50,425 bases of DNA from Bremia lactucae (Eukaryota; Oomycota; Peronosporomycetes; Peronosporales; Peronosporaceae): NCBI RefSeq assembly GCF_004359215.1, contig NC_090615.1, positions 6,410,321-6,460,745 of the forward strand, read 5' to 3'. Positions within the stretch are counted from its first letter, which is position 1, and every line of letters starts with the position of its first letter. This document shows positions 1 through 10,751 of this stretch, piece after piece. The translations under genes and the position numbers were made by a program. Under the pieces are notes generated by a model. The model saw only the letters and a program-made list of their open reading frames with translations. It made no database searches and had not been told where the DNA came from.

Positions 1-1067
1 TCGCAAGAGATTAGCTTCTTCCAATGGGGAATTTCAAGGGATATGCTTCCTTAGAAGCATGACCTGAATCCTCAAAACAGCATCGGCACGAATCCCCCAC
101 AAGAGGCAAAGAATCCCTGCCTCTCTAGACAAACGGTTCAACTTATAGCACGCACCGACAACGGTCCGTTTCTTGAGCCGTTCGCGGAAAGCATTTAGCT
201 TGTCAAGCACGCTTCACGGCCTATGTTATGTGCATTCTGTACAAAGGCTGTTTAAGCTTGGAACAAAGGTCTAACATCATTTGCCGGCTTAGAAACGTAC
301 CATCGATGCCGGAAAAGGGATCGATGAAGAATTACGTCTTATTTTCACAAGGCTTGTGAATCCTGGATGAGTCGAATAACGGAATATGATATCGAGCGTT
401 GCTCATAGCAGACCACCATGATAGGTTATCGTTTGAGGGCAACCATAGTCTCTTTTCAGGAGCGAACCGCAGCGTATTGCAGTCCCCCTCCTGTCGGCTC
501 ATGTTAATGTTAGCGTTAACTTGGCTCTTTAAGCGATTCCTAATAACATCGCCAGAGTAATCATCGCCCATGAAGTCAACATCAGATGATTTCCCACCAA
601 AGCGGTCCGACGGGTCGGACAACCTCGTCATCACCTATTCCGTAGTCAAGTTAGAGACCAAAGGCTTATAGGACTCAGCCTCGGAGGATCTATTGGCCTT
701 CACAGCCGCCATTGAGTCGGGCGGTGACGGTGACTTGATCCCGTCACCTGCAATCTCCTCAACCAATGACGTATCTCAGTCACCTCCAATGGGAGTAGGA
801 GGTGAATTATTCCCCAAAGAAACGCATTAGCGTATACTGAAAGATTTGCCTCACCGACAGCTGCACTGATCCGTGCAGTTGCCAGCTTTGCGGCCTCACG
901 GGCCACGCGCAAGGCAATTTTCGTCGCCATCTTGATTTTTGTCGAAATCAATCATGCGAATAAATCGGCGTTTTGATTAAAATCAGATGCAAATTTACAA
1001 GGAAATACATAATACTATTTCCCTGTCACCCTACATCAGTCAATATAGTGACTGTTGGGCAGCGTAG
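1..1067 (+). mobile_element. 3' internal remnant of a family D LTR element
   Basis: This stretch aligns by eye with 27,530-28,509: a run near 550-720 matches 28,020-28,200, and the tract around 845-915 (cgtgcagttgcc, gctttgcggcctcac) matches 28,345-28,390. Both copies lead directly into a family D LTR, so this is the internal 3' end of such an element. No domain is recognisable and no frame stays open beyond about 100 codons. The few ORFs here look incidental. What the 3' internal region encoded is unknown to me. Confidence 0.5.
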
Positions 1068-1529
1068 TGTCCCGTTACATAAGTATTATTTCTTTTAAGA
1101 GAATATATTTAAAGAAGTACTAAATTATAATCCTTATCAATTTTAACTTAAACAGTTCCAATTTTACCAAATTTGGTGATACGGATGCAATAAAACATTA
1201 GTGCTATCAATTGGTGGATTTAACTCTTGATTAACCCCGCTAATCGTTACAAGACACTATTGTGCGGTGCGCAAGGCGCCATACTTAGTTAGATATTAAT
1301 ACAATAAGTTGAATACTATATGGAAGATAGTAGGCTTAATATATCAATACACTTTTACTTTTTCTTTATTCGAAAGACTGAGTCTAGACTTTTACGCTTA
1401 AGACCCTTAGCCTTATAGAAACCTTCCTCTGTACTCTTCTATACGTGAATTTTCGATCCCCTCACCTACACTGTAATCAGTGAGAGGTATTGAGTTTTTA
1501 TCAGTACTAGTAAAAGGTGCACGTTAAAG
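1068..1529 (+). repeat. LTR of family D, copy 1
   Basis: The reverse complement of 4,989-5,378 matches this segment through several long blocks (agttccaatttt, taatcgttacaaga, the tract at the sequence tacactgtaatcagtg, and the ending ggtgc). The 28,510 copy matches its 5' third. The start TGTCCCGTTAC is aligned with the start TGTAATGGGG of the 28,510 copy. The end is aligned with the CCTATTACA end of the inverted copy. Length is about 460 bp. Boundaries are approximate. Confidence 0.65.
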
Positions 1530-3050
1530 AGGACCATCGCTCTCTCCATGCACTGCCAATGTCGTAGACGCACCACCGTCCACGACGGTGACGTGAGGAC
1601 ATTCTCTTAGGGCGACCGAAAGAAGCTTGAACACTTCGCTGTTCTTGTTGTAGGAGACAGCGAGGATTTACATCAGCCTATTTCACTACAATATCGCCAG
1701 GTCCCTCGCGAACGGGAATGCGCGTCAGTAATAACGATAGCCACGATGCGCATAAGAAGTTATTCTTCGCTCCTGAAGCGCGCGCTAAGGTCGCTGTGAA
1801 TTGGCGACGTAAAAGTTCAGGATATTTTAGCTGCGAGTCACCATTTCACGTGTAATAAACTAATGTGCGTGCAACACGCTGGCGCTAGGAGTCCGGCTTA
1901 CCACCGTGAGACCCGGACATATGTTCCAACCAGCAGGGCGCTCCGCACCTACTGGTCGCGGTCATTTTTTGACAGTTTAACTCGGTCATATACAGAGGAC
2001 CAGCTGCGTCAGCATGATTGACAGCGGAGGCTGGTGCACGGCACTTAGCGGCGCGATGACCTTGTTTTCAGCAACGAACGCAGGTTTGTGGTAGGTCATT
2101 CCTTGCATACTATCAAGCAGAAGTTGGACGACGTTGATCTTCATCGGCTCTAGTCCAGATGATCGATGCTCCACCGAATTGGCGCGTGCAGAAAAATATC
2201 ACGGTATAGTCCTCACTGAGCGCAAGGGTAAATGCTTTCTCCAAGAACAATGGATCTTCTCGCTTGAGGCATTAGCCCGTCATGCCCTCACACATGCAAA
2301 ACATGAAGACGTGGATCTCGAATGCATTCAAATAGGCTTCATTACAATGCACGAAGCCAGATGCCTTGTCTTCGGGACGAAGTCGCACATCGACATATAC
2401 CCTTGTCGTAGCGCGAAGAACACAGCGCGCACGCGGGATTCGTCTTGAGGTGGCTCGTAGGCGAGACAAAGGTAGTTTTGTAGAGTGCTCAGGGTCGAAA
2501 ACGCACGCTCCTCCACATCGAGTTTTCCGAGAGCCCCTGTTTGGCCTTTCCAAATAAGCGGGAGAAAAAAAAATCCACTTTGGTTTTGATGACTTGATCA
2601 AGCGTGAGTTGATCGCAATTTCGACCTGTCGAGACCATTGAAGGGAAAAGACAGTATTTACCTGCACCATAATAGGTAGACGTTTCCATATTCATGCACT
2701 CGTTCAGTGAAGATGGTGACGGAGTTAATTATTGCCGATGAGAATTGGCGAGCTCGTGGTCCATGAACTTGTGGTTGGCAAGTCGCTGTCGGTCCGGCGT
2801 CGCTGAGCTCAGCAGCAACGTGACGACGACCTCTTCCGACACCACTGCGAGGCGGTGGAGAGCTTGCCACTCTATAGTAGTGAAATGAGGGAGGCCGTGT
2901 AATTAAAGTCATCGCGAGAGTCGGTGACCGCGGCAGGATACTCATCTCAAATTTGGTTGTGGAAAGGACCAAAGTGCGTAACAAGCTTAGAGCCACGTTG
3001 CCCGGCTTACGTGTGCACGTAAGCAAGCAATAAGTAAGCCCATTATACAT
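1530..3050. other. No identifiable gene
   Basis: I see no recognisable domain. Short ORFs exist on both strands (for example 2,134-2,448 plus and 2,272-2,670 minus), overlapping each other in opposite orientation. The minus frames between 2,328 and 2,516 look mildly protein-like but show no motif I recognise. The stretch could be a decayed gene or an unknown transposon. Confidence 0.3.
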
Positions 3051-3479
3051 GTAACTTTTAACTTATATTTTTAAGGATGAAAAGACTTCCTGACCTCATG
3101 AAAGTCTTTCATCTACTTGCCGACATATTACTGGCTAAAAATGAGTACGGCTTCCTGTTTAAACACAAAAACTTGCGACTTCCACACCAGTATAGCAACA
3201 TCTTTAAGTACCGTTTATAGGTAAGCTACGTATCATGTAGCGGAAAGGATCCATTACAGCGTCGCAGTGGTGAACCTTCGACGCTGCCTGTGCTTGTGCA
3301 CAGGCAACGGTATCTAGCAGCATACTGTGGTGGGCTGTCACACTTAGGTCTTATGCTGTCGTGCAAACAGCCGAACCATATTTGAGACCATTGCATTCAC
3401 TCGAAGAACCCCCACACACTCCAAGACATTCATCAGATGACCATCTGGTGAACGAAGGGCAGACATCGTCACGACTTCA
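3051..3479. other. No identifiable feature
   Basis: AT-rich leader followed by sequence without recognisable coding content. It adjoins the minus-strand protease remnant that begins near 3,480 and may be the decayed downstream part of the same element. Confidence 0.3.
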
Positions 3480-3800
3480 TGCTGCCAGCTTATGCATGAT
3501 CGTACTATCTAAACATTGGTAAACCAAGGATAACATCAAATGCGTCACCCGAATCCAGTACGATGAACTTATCATCGTACTGTAAACCCGGTAACGTGTA
3601 TTGGATACCAAGTATACGTTTCTTTACTGTTACAGGTGCGCCTAGGTGCACTGTCATCCTCGCTAAAGGTATATCGCGCTAAATGAATTTAAGCCTGCGA
3701 TCTTTTAGCGATTGGCGTCCAATGAAACTGGTCGACGCCCCACAATCGACTAGCGACTCTGTAGCATTTTATTTGCTACTATAAATTTGAAGGTGATGAG
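3480..3800 (-). pseudogene. Ty3/gypsy protease remnant
   Basis: Read on the minus strand, the frame contains the retropepsin active-site motif in altered form, DCGAS instead of D-S/T-G-A-S, followed about 60 residues later by DVILGLPM, the usual second conserved block (I/V-L-G-M/L). This is the aspartic protease that would cut the Gag-Pol polyprotein. The intervening frame is broken by a stop after KFI. It lies downstream of the gag remnant on the same strand, as expected for gag-PR order. Related protease pieces occur at 20,570-20,870, 32,615-32,883 and 37,500-37,790. Confidence 0.6.
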
Positions 3801-4248
3801 GTTAACCTCGCCACCTGAGGCTGTTACAAAAATGGCTGTGTGTGAAGAGCAACTTTCGTAAGGCCGGCATATCTCTTTGTGACGTTGCTGTATCAGTAAA
3901 GCGCTCCAAACATACTGACCCCGACCGTCTTTGATGATTTGGCTCGCCGTTGCGATTTCGCAACAGCGTCGGATCCGCGTCCTCCGTTATTTCAATTGAA
4001 TACAACTTGAATAGCGAGGTTTCCGCTCCCTACATACGAAGTGCATGGGTTTTGGACCTCCGTTTTCTTATCGTTCTCGGAGGACGATACGCAACAGAGT
4101 GAACAAAAGCCTGTTTCAGACGGAAGTCCTGTTTGCTACAGAGATCGCTTAGTACGCGACTCTAGTTAAACCCGGAATAGTTGAGTCTAAACAGGACCGT
4201 CTGCAGGACCTTAATATTACTGTTATTTGTGTTTATTAATCAATCGGA

Positions 4249-4600
4249 TCACTCACGATACAACTGATCAGATATCGTGTATTCTGGATAAAGCTGGAAG
4301 GTGACGCTTGGTTTCTTCAAATCCAGGAGCTCGGCTCGAGCCCTGAATTCGGTACATGGCGGCTCAAAGGTTTGCCTGAGCCGGGTATTAAATACCTCAC
4401 ACGACTTAACCCACAAATGGGTCGTCAAGCTTGAGCCAAAGGCCCACGTTTTGACATACTCGGCTAAGTTGGATATTCCAAAATTCACTTTTGTTGCATC
4501 ATCATTGATGCGGCGAGCTTCAATGGTGTCGTCTAATTCAACGAACCATAAATAAAAAGGGAGTCGTCTCCAACTGCCTTGAATTTGGAGATTTTGATAT
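4249..4600 (-). pseudogene. Ty3/gypsy Gag remnant
   Basis: The minus-strand translation carries the pattern of an oomycete/plant gypsy Gag (retrotrans_gag): a segment with AEYVKTWAFG, then LRQTFEPPCTEFRARAELL, which matches the family's W...F...L...F.PP..E.R.R..L.L.Q pattern. The reading frame can be followed upstream to about 4,600 through ELDDTIEARRIND. There is no complete ORF. It sits between an LTR (4,989-5,378, same strand) and a protease remnant, so order and strand fit one decayed element. Confidence 0.6.
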
Positions 4601-4671
4601 TTTTCCGACGCTGCTGCCTCAACAGCTCCAACTCTTAAGTACCCTGTTCTCTCAACACATCCGCGGATTAG

Positions 4672-4965
4672 GAGCGTTGCTAGTGAAGTAAGGCTACTTT
4701 CTCCTGGGCCCCGTCGCGTTCGTGTTAATTGAATTCGGCTATGACCGCATACTATTCATCTGAGTTCAGAGCGAGCTGGATAGCGCCAACGGCTGGCTAG
4801 CCTACGATTGAACTCATTCGTTCGATCTCTCTCCATTCGAGGTCACTCAAATGACACAACCTTTCACGCGTTGAGTGATAACGTTCTTGAGGGTTGCGAA
4901 AGCTTCCTCATTCTTCATCCAACATGTCGATGTTGGACGGAACGTGCGTGGGCCGTTGAACGGAC
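4672..4965 (+). repeat. Leader fragment shared with family C elements
   Basis: This segment matches 9,124-9,345 (and its copy after the gap at 23,269) and, inverted, 18,230-18,490: for example gttgctagtgaagtaaggctac versus cttgctggcgaagcaaggctac, then the block around cggctatgaccgcat. A further diverged copy lies at 28,830-29,100. It runs on the plus strand although the flanking gag and LTR are on the minus strand, so it has been inverted or inserted separately. Confidence 0.5.
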
Positions 4966-4988
4966 TACGAAGTGCAATCAGGTGTAAT

Positions 4989-5378
4989 AGGGCACCTTTC
5001 ACCAGTACTGATACGTACTAATTATCCTTACACTGATTACAGTGTAGGCGAGGCGCCTCAAAACTTCACGTTTACAAGAGTACAGAGAAAGGTAAGCTTA
5101 GAATAGTTAGCGCAAAGGTCTAGACAAAGTCTTCAGATCAGAGAAAAAGCAAAATTGTATTTGTATATTTATTTTCCTACGTAAAGATCTTCTATACACT
5201 ACTGAACTATTATATACATATCTAACTAAATATAGCGCCTCCTTGCGCATCGCACATGCGTCTCTTGTAACGATTGACGGGGTTGATTTGAACTTAAATC
5301 AACCAATCAATAGAGTTAATGTCTCATTGCATCAATATAATCCAATGTGGAAAAATTGGAACTATTAAGTCAAAAAAA
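4989..5378 (-). repeat. LTR of family D, copy 2 (5'-truncated)
   Basis: The reverse complement matches 1,140-1,529. The reverse-complement end is CCTATTACA, a normal LTR 3' terminus. The first 70 bp or so of the LTR are absent and replaced by AT-rich sequence. It is inverted relative to copies 1 and 3. With the minus-strand gag and protease it forms a decayed minus-strand element. Confidence 0.65.
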
Positions 5379-5960
5379 TAAAGATAAAAGTCTGATCTTC
5401 TTTATTTATTTCTCTTTTTAGGTACAATATTAATTAGATTTTTATAGAAAGTGCTACTTATGTAACAAATACCCGTTTTATGGGGTGCCTCGATTACGTC
5501 ACGTACACGAAGTGTTATAAATGGTAAGAATATTAATTTGTGATAGTTTAAGATACAGACCGCACAAAAAACCAAAATTGACCAAAACAAAATAAAACAA
5601 TGTAAGGCGAAAAGGAAGAATGCAACAATTGAATACTGATTAAGGTTCGACATTAAAAAAATAACTTTATGTTGCGTTGGTGCTCAATGTAACTGGATAT
5701 AAGACTTCCTCCGCTTCTTTACTACCAGAACTACCTCGCTTTTAAAGTCAGAGGAAGACTTTCAAACTCAGAGAGCCACTATATTCACCAGTATTTTCAA
5801 AAAGAACGCTCAATCTCCAGCAGAATGGTCACGTCCGCAGCTAGCATGGACGCGATTTATGTAGCAATGGCACTTGAGGTGGTCGGCATAACGGCAATGT
5901 TTGGAGCGGGTAGATTGATGCAAGCTGGAAACAAATGAATTACAAACAATAAGTAGAACT
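5379..5960. other. AT-rich spacer with an LTR scrap
   Basis: No gene is visible. The ORF at 5,402-5,653 (minus) is very hydrophobic, rich in F, I and L, which is what AT-rich DNA yields by chance. A scrap at about 5,738-5,785 (aaagtcagaggaagactttcaaactcagagag) closely matches part of the family A LTR at 38,985-39,025. Confidence 0.45.
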
Positions 5961-6975
5961 TTATTTTACTTTGTCATCGCTACTACCAAAGAGTCAGCTT
6001 GGCCTAAGCTGAACGGATTGATTCAGGAATAAGTGACAAGATAGTCGTTAAATGAGAAAGCTCATTATCCGGCCTGCGTGACAGCGCATCGGCCAAAGCA
6101 TTTTGCTTGCCGGGCTTTTACTTCACTTCGAAGTTGTATTCCGCGAAAAAGGACATCCATCGGGCCATTTTCTGTGAGAGATGGGGCGCCTTAGTCGCCG
6201 TGCGTAATGACGCGTGATCTGTATATATCACAAACGGCTTAGAGCTCAGCAGATGAACTCTAAATTTGACGAGTGCATACTTCATAGCACGTAACTCTTT
6301 GTCATGTACTGGGTAGTTTTTTTCCCGCAGCTTTAGACTGTCTAGACTTCAACGCAATAACACGTTTACGCCTATCAACATCAGTTTGTAACAGAGCACT
6401 GCCAATGGCGAAATCTGATGCGTCACAGACGACACTGAAAGGCCAATTTGGGTTTAGCAGTGCCAGAATCGGGGCATGGATAAGATTATCCTTTTTCTGC
6501 TCGAAAAACATTATTTTCGGTGCTAGTCCTGCACCATTCTGTATCCTTCTTAAGAAGATTGGATAATGGCCTAGCCATGTCAGCGTAAATTTCGCTACAT
6601 TTGTGTTAATAACTGGCGAGACCCAACCACTAACGCAAACCCTTTTGGTTTTCAGGAACCGGCCAATTTACTATGGCTTTTACCTTAGCGGGATCCGCTT
6701 TAAGGCCTCGCTTTCCATTTAAGGACCCTAAGTAGGGAATTTCCTCGGCAGCAAATATTAATTTCGATGCATTGGCATACAATTTATATGTGCGCATACA
6801 CTTGAGCACTGCCCGCAAATGGTCGAAATGGTTTTCTATATCCGACGACCCTGTGCTCCACACGAGTATGGACAAAAATGTTACAGAAATAAGTCACTAG
6901 ACGATGCGTGGCGTCATTAATGGGAGTGTTGCAAAGCTTGTCTACGAGTTCACGGAAATTGAGTGGTGGCAAACC
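5961..6975 (-). pseudogene. Ty3/gypsy pol remnant: RT end, RNase H (family A)
   Basis: Read on the minus strand this is the end of reverse transcriptase and the RNase H domain. It contains a decayed catalytic region at about 6,880 (YFCNIFVHTR where the family has YFDDIFVHSR, so the catalytic Asp pair is lost), then YANASKLIFAAEEIPYLGS (RT thumb), the RNase H start (LNPNWPFSVVCDASDFAIGSA, trimmed here) near 6,400, and the end near 6,020. The frame is broken by small indels, for example in the KSRQSKAAGKK tract. A sister copy in the same orientation at 14,980-15,806 matches it nearly base for base in many blocks. Confidence 0.75.
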
Positions 6976-6989
6976 ACCACTAAGGCGAG

Positions 6990-8285
6990 GTCGAGAAGAT
7001 GGGACAGACCGTGCGCTACACCACAGATAAATTGAAAGTGGGAAGGCGCGACCTTCGGCAAGCTGAATTTCAGCTGGGTGATGACTGCTCCTTCATTAGC
7101 AGAAGCGAACATGCCCGAGAAGGCATGGGAATTCGGAAGAACTTCGGAAATTGGGACACTGTCACTGGTATTGACAATTAACGTATCAATAGGCTCAAGA
7201 ATGACAATATTCTAGCTTAGCTTCACGACGAAATCATTGCCGGTGACGAGGTCCTTGATATTTTTATTCCTCAGACTTCTGCACAGCCGTCCCGACGACA
7301 AATTCGCGAAAGCTAACGATGCTTTGGATCAGGCGCTCTAACGCAAGCACCGACGCACACATGGCTTGAATGACCCCCAACAAGTGGACCGAACGAGGGA
7401 AAATAAGGGCTTAGCTTTCTGCGCCTCCTGTAGGCCTGCCTTCCCGACATAATTATTGTGGAAAAACTTTACCAGATCCTTGCACGTGGCAAAATTAATG
7501 AGCATTTCCATAAATAGATATTTCACAGGAAACATCGCCTCATTGTCGTTGGCATTTCTGGCTTTCGACGTGGAAGACATATCCTTCACAAATAGACGCA
7601 TTCCATGAGAACAACAACCCGTGAAGTATCGCGATGGGCTTGCTAAGCTGTTGCCAGGCATTCTAATTGGTCGAAGTATTGTCAGTCCCGACCCCACAGA
7701 ATCTTCGCAGCGCATAGTGAACGAATACGCACGTGATGTCCTGCGCGATCAAATCGGCGCAATGACCTTGCTGTCCGGTAAAAACCGAATCAAGATAAAA
7801 GCAGACTGTCGCGAGATGTGGTGATGTTGTTGATGATAGGGTCGTTCTTGATGTTCGACCAGCCATCCATTGCCAGACATAAATGAGCGCCTTTCATGCA
7901 CATATCGACACGTTTGACCGATCGTAGAACTTGTTTCACCATTCACTTGCGAGCTTCTTGCGATTCAGGATAATTTTCTCATCCGGGCGCAGCACACGAA
8001 TAGCGTCTTGAAGAAGGACATCCTCAATGCGCTGGAAAGACGACATTGTGGCGTACTAATGCATTGCAATATGGAGATATAATTTTTCCTTCTCCGACCG
8101 CGATAGTGAAGGTTAGCAAATATCTTGATGGACCGCTGACCTTGAAATGACGAAGGGAACGAAATGGCCTTATCAACTTTGCACCGCATGGACGCCGTTT
8201 TTGTTGGACACGGACCGACCGGCGCGAGGAAATCTCGAGTCCGTTTATAACGTGACAAAACTTGGAGCACTTACTCATGTGGGTT
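6990..8285 (-). pseudogene. hAT-type (DUF659/ZBED-like) transposase relic
   Basis: On the minus strand several frames together give the hallmarks of a hAT superfamily transposase: a C..C-type region near 8,270; a segment with CLAM-type then GWLVEH (family pattern 'DGW') near 7,870; VGTDNTSTN at about 7,670-7,700 (family 'TDNAxxN'); CCSHGMRLFVKDM at about 7,590 (family 'C.aH.lnL..kD'); and TCWGSFKPC at about 7,350 (family 'TRW.S'). At least three frame changes are needed to follow it, so it is dead. It sits between two gypsy pieces (pol remnant ending 6,975, LTR starting 8,301). Terminal inverted repeats were not found. Confidence 0.6.
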
Positions 8286-8300
8286 ATCACAAGCTGAATC

Positions 8301-8823
8301 TGTTATGGGCACACATTGCTTGGTGAATCGGTTTGTTGTAGTACATTTACTTTTATGGGTAAATACCCTTTTCTATTTAAAAATTAGATTATTACTAAAA
8401 TCTCCCTCATTGTGGCTAACATATGTGGCGGCCGCCAAGTTTAAATCAGGTGGCCGAAATCTATTTAAAATTAGCTACGATAAGGCTTTAGATTTGAATA
8501 AGAAATTAAAGTTCAATTCCTCTTTCAGTGTTAAAGCGTCTAGTGCCTTCCTACGGCTTGCGCATTATCTGTGAGAGATAGAAGCCTATCTAAGGTCATA
8601 CTCTCGGGCACTAGTTGTCACTTGGCTCTGCGAACCTCTGAATCCCTTGAGCAAGGATTCACTAAGCTTTAATAGCCTGTGCGACTGTCTAACCTGTTAA
8701 ACCTAGTAGTTCTTTCGAATTAAGAGACTTTTTAAGTCTATAAGTCTTCCTCTAAATTTAGGAGCGAGGTGTCTCCGCTACACCTGGTAGCACTCGTAGT
8801 TAGTCTACGCCTGAGTCTTACTA
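8301..8823 (+). repeat. LTR of family A, copy 1
   Basis: It begins TGTTATGGGCACACAT, matching the family start TGTAATGGGGCACACAT seen in the inverted copy at 39,448, and continues through shared blocks (acatttactttta.gg.taaatacc, aattagctacgataaggctttagattt, cttgcgcatt). The end cttacta corresponds to tttaca of the inverted copy. Length is about 523 bp, equal to the 526 bp of the copy at 38,923-39,448. Confidence 0.75.
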
Positions 8824-8841
8824 AGACTAAGCCTTTACTGC

Positions 8842-9104
8842 AATGGAAAAAATTTCAGAACTTTCAGAGGCGCAGTGCACAGCGTATGACAAGCTCAAGC
8901 TTTGTTTGAAACTTGTTTGGGCTTGAACGTATTGTCCCAGGGACCAGAGGTTGTGTTTGCAAGGCTTGAAGCCTTGTGCATTATGAATCCTTCCTATACG
9001 GACAGGTTCAGTATCACCTAGTGGCATCTGTGCCAACTCGCTACATCTCTGTATCTGATTTAGAGCCTTCGCTTGCCTTCTAGTTGTCAATGTGAAAACA
9101 TTTG
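8842..9104 (+). pseudogene. Start of family A Gag, truncated and frameshifted
   Basis: The start ATGGAAAAAATTTCAGAACTTTCAGAG (only its translation MEKISELSEAQ is used here) parallels the N-terminus of the Gag frame at 38,903 (minus). Shared words include AYDKLK, PTRYISV and DSEP, but they lie in different frames here. It stops matching near 9,104, where family C sequence begins, so most of Gag is missing. This is a join between two element families. Confidence 0.6.
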
Positions 9105-9900
9105 AGGGAACATCTCCGCGTGTTGAGAGCCTTGCTGGCGAAGCAAGGCTACTTATAATTGGGCCCCGTCGAGTTTATGTTGTATGAACTCGGCTATGGC
9201 CGCATGTTGTTCAGCTTAGTTCAGCGAATAGCATGGCTACAACGGCAAGCCCGCATACGTATGAGCTTATGCGTTTGACCGCTCTCCGTTCCAGGTCTCT
9301 CAAATGAGTAAATTTTCTCACGCGTTGTGTGACAGCATTCTCAAGGGGATGCTTATACACTTGATCTGTTAGCGCCTACGAGATTAACTTCGGAGATAAC
9401 TCAATTGCCAACGCAAGAATCAAAACAGTTCTTGCGTGATCTGTGTAGTGGCAAAGTCAAGTAGATCTGCGTGCTTGTTACAAATGACAACTACGTGGCC
9501 GATATTCGGTCGGCAACAGTTTTTCTGTCAACGAAAGTGTTCTTAGCAGCTCAACGATGAAAGAAATTGTCCTCGAGGAGAAGTATCGAATGGAACGTTT
9601 TACATCTTAATCTTATAAGTCTTTGAAGATAATCCCGCTTAAAAAGATTTATAGAATTGAAGGATACATTCGCTAATTCTGTACCGTGTGTATTACTTAA
9701 GAATAAAGACAATCGGCACAAAATAGACCTGATACCAGTTTTAAAATACTGTGTGATGAAGCAGAGGCCATTAACTCGTGAAGTATTACCGATCGACAAA
9801 TTCTTTGGTGATCACTTAGCAGCAAGCGATGAGAGGAAGTCAACATCCCCACATAGCTCTCTGATCTTCTGTCTGCATAAAACAACAGGGGGTGGCGGAT
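9105..9900 (+). mobile_element. Family C leader to RT N-terminus; exact copy at 23,269
   Basis: From 9,176 to 9,900 this is base-for-base identical by eye to 23,269-23,993. The 3' part encodes RT N-terminal words (KYCVMKQRPLTREVLPID, then DERKSTSPHSS, then the HKTTGGG tract), the family C version of the block that reads TKYCVTRQWPLPKEQVDYID in family E. The protein frame is decayed. The first part is the leader block also found at 4,672 and 18,490. Confidence 0.75.
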
Positions 9901-10740
9901 AGTCCACGCATTCAATAAACTGAATGCTGCAACGGTACCGGCTTAAACACCGATACCTAGAAAATACGGAATCATAGATGGCATGTCTAAGAGTACCATC
10001 TTATCGTTTATGGATCTGATGGATGGATTTTATCAGATCCTTATGCGAGAACAAGACATCCCGTACACAGCAGTGAGCACTCCCAGTGGGATGCTCTGGG
10101 AATGGCTAGTAATGCCATATGGGGCTTAGTGCAACATTCGATAGATGCGTAACGAATCTGTTGAGACCGGTGCGAGAATTCGCTCTGAGTTATTAACGGT
10201 GTATTCGTCTATAGCCGGACTTATGACGGAAAGACGGACGTGGGAGTTCCTTAAAGTCACGTTTATTCTAAAGCATAAGTTGTACGCAAATCTCAAGAAG
10301 TTCATATTCGCTGCAAGCGAAATACCACTTCTTGGGTGCAACGTCGGTAAACACGGCGTGCGCCCTGATCCCGAAAAGATCAAGGCATTTACCGATGGTC
10401 AGTTCCAGTCGATGTCAAGGGACTTGGAAAGTTCCTGCGTATTTGCATAAGTACTTCCGCAATTATGCCGAGATGACAGTTCATCTCTCTTGTCTTTGAA
10501 AAAAAGACGATAAAACGCTATGGATCGCCGATTGTCGGCATTCCTTCGAAGGTATCAAGCAAAGCTTGATGCAATCGCCCATCTTCGCGATTGCAGATCA
10601 AGACAGACCATTCCATGCCGACCCGATTTCGAGCCGGCTGCGCGTTCCAACAGTGAAAATAATCCCACTGTTGCAACACTCATTTCAAGTGTTCTGTCAT
10701 CAACCTTGTTTGATGACTTAAAAAAAAGCCTACGAAGAAG
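9901..10740 (+). pseudogene. Ty3/gypsy RT and RNase H remnant (family C, copy 1)
   Basis: Translation shows the RT core in pieces: LMDGFYQILMREQDIPYTAV at about 10,015-10,075, STPSGMLWEWLVMP at 10,078-10,118, then KHKLYANLKKFIFAASEIP at about 10,272-10,327 (thumb) and VGKHGVRPDPEKIKAF. The catalytic Y-x-D-D block, expected near 10,170-10,230, is destroyed. Between 10,480 and 10,640 only scraps of RNase H remain (FEGIKQSLMQSPIFAIADQ-like words in the minus-to-plus comparison with 16,950). It belongs with the integrase remnant that follows. Confidence 0.7.
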
Positions 10741-10751
10741 ATAAGGGTCCG

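Noticed and set aside
2134..2670. Overlapping ORFs on both strands
   Set aside because: Open frames on both strands with no recognisable motif; neither could be supported as a gene.
5402..5653. Hydrophobic minus-strand ORF, possible membrane protein
   Set aside because: The surrounding DNA is very AT-rich, which gives F/I/L-rich chance frames; no conserved neighbours.
9551..9799. Minus-strand ORF present twice (also 23,644-23,892)
   Set aside because: The repetition reflects the duplicated DNA block; the ORF is antisense to RT N-terminal sequence.
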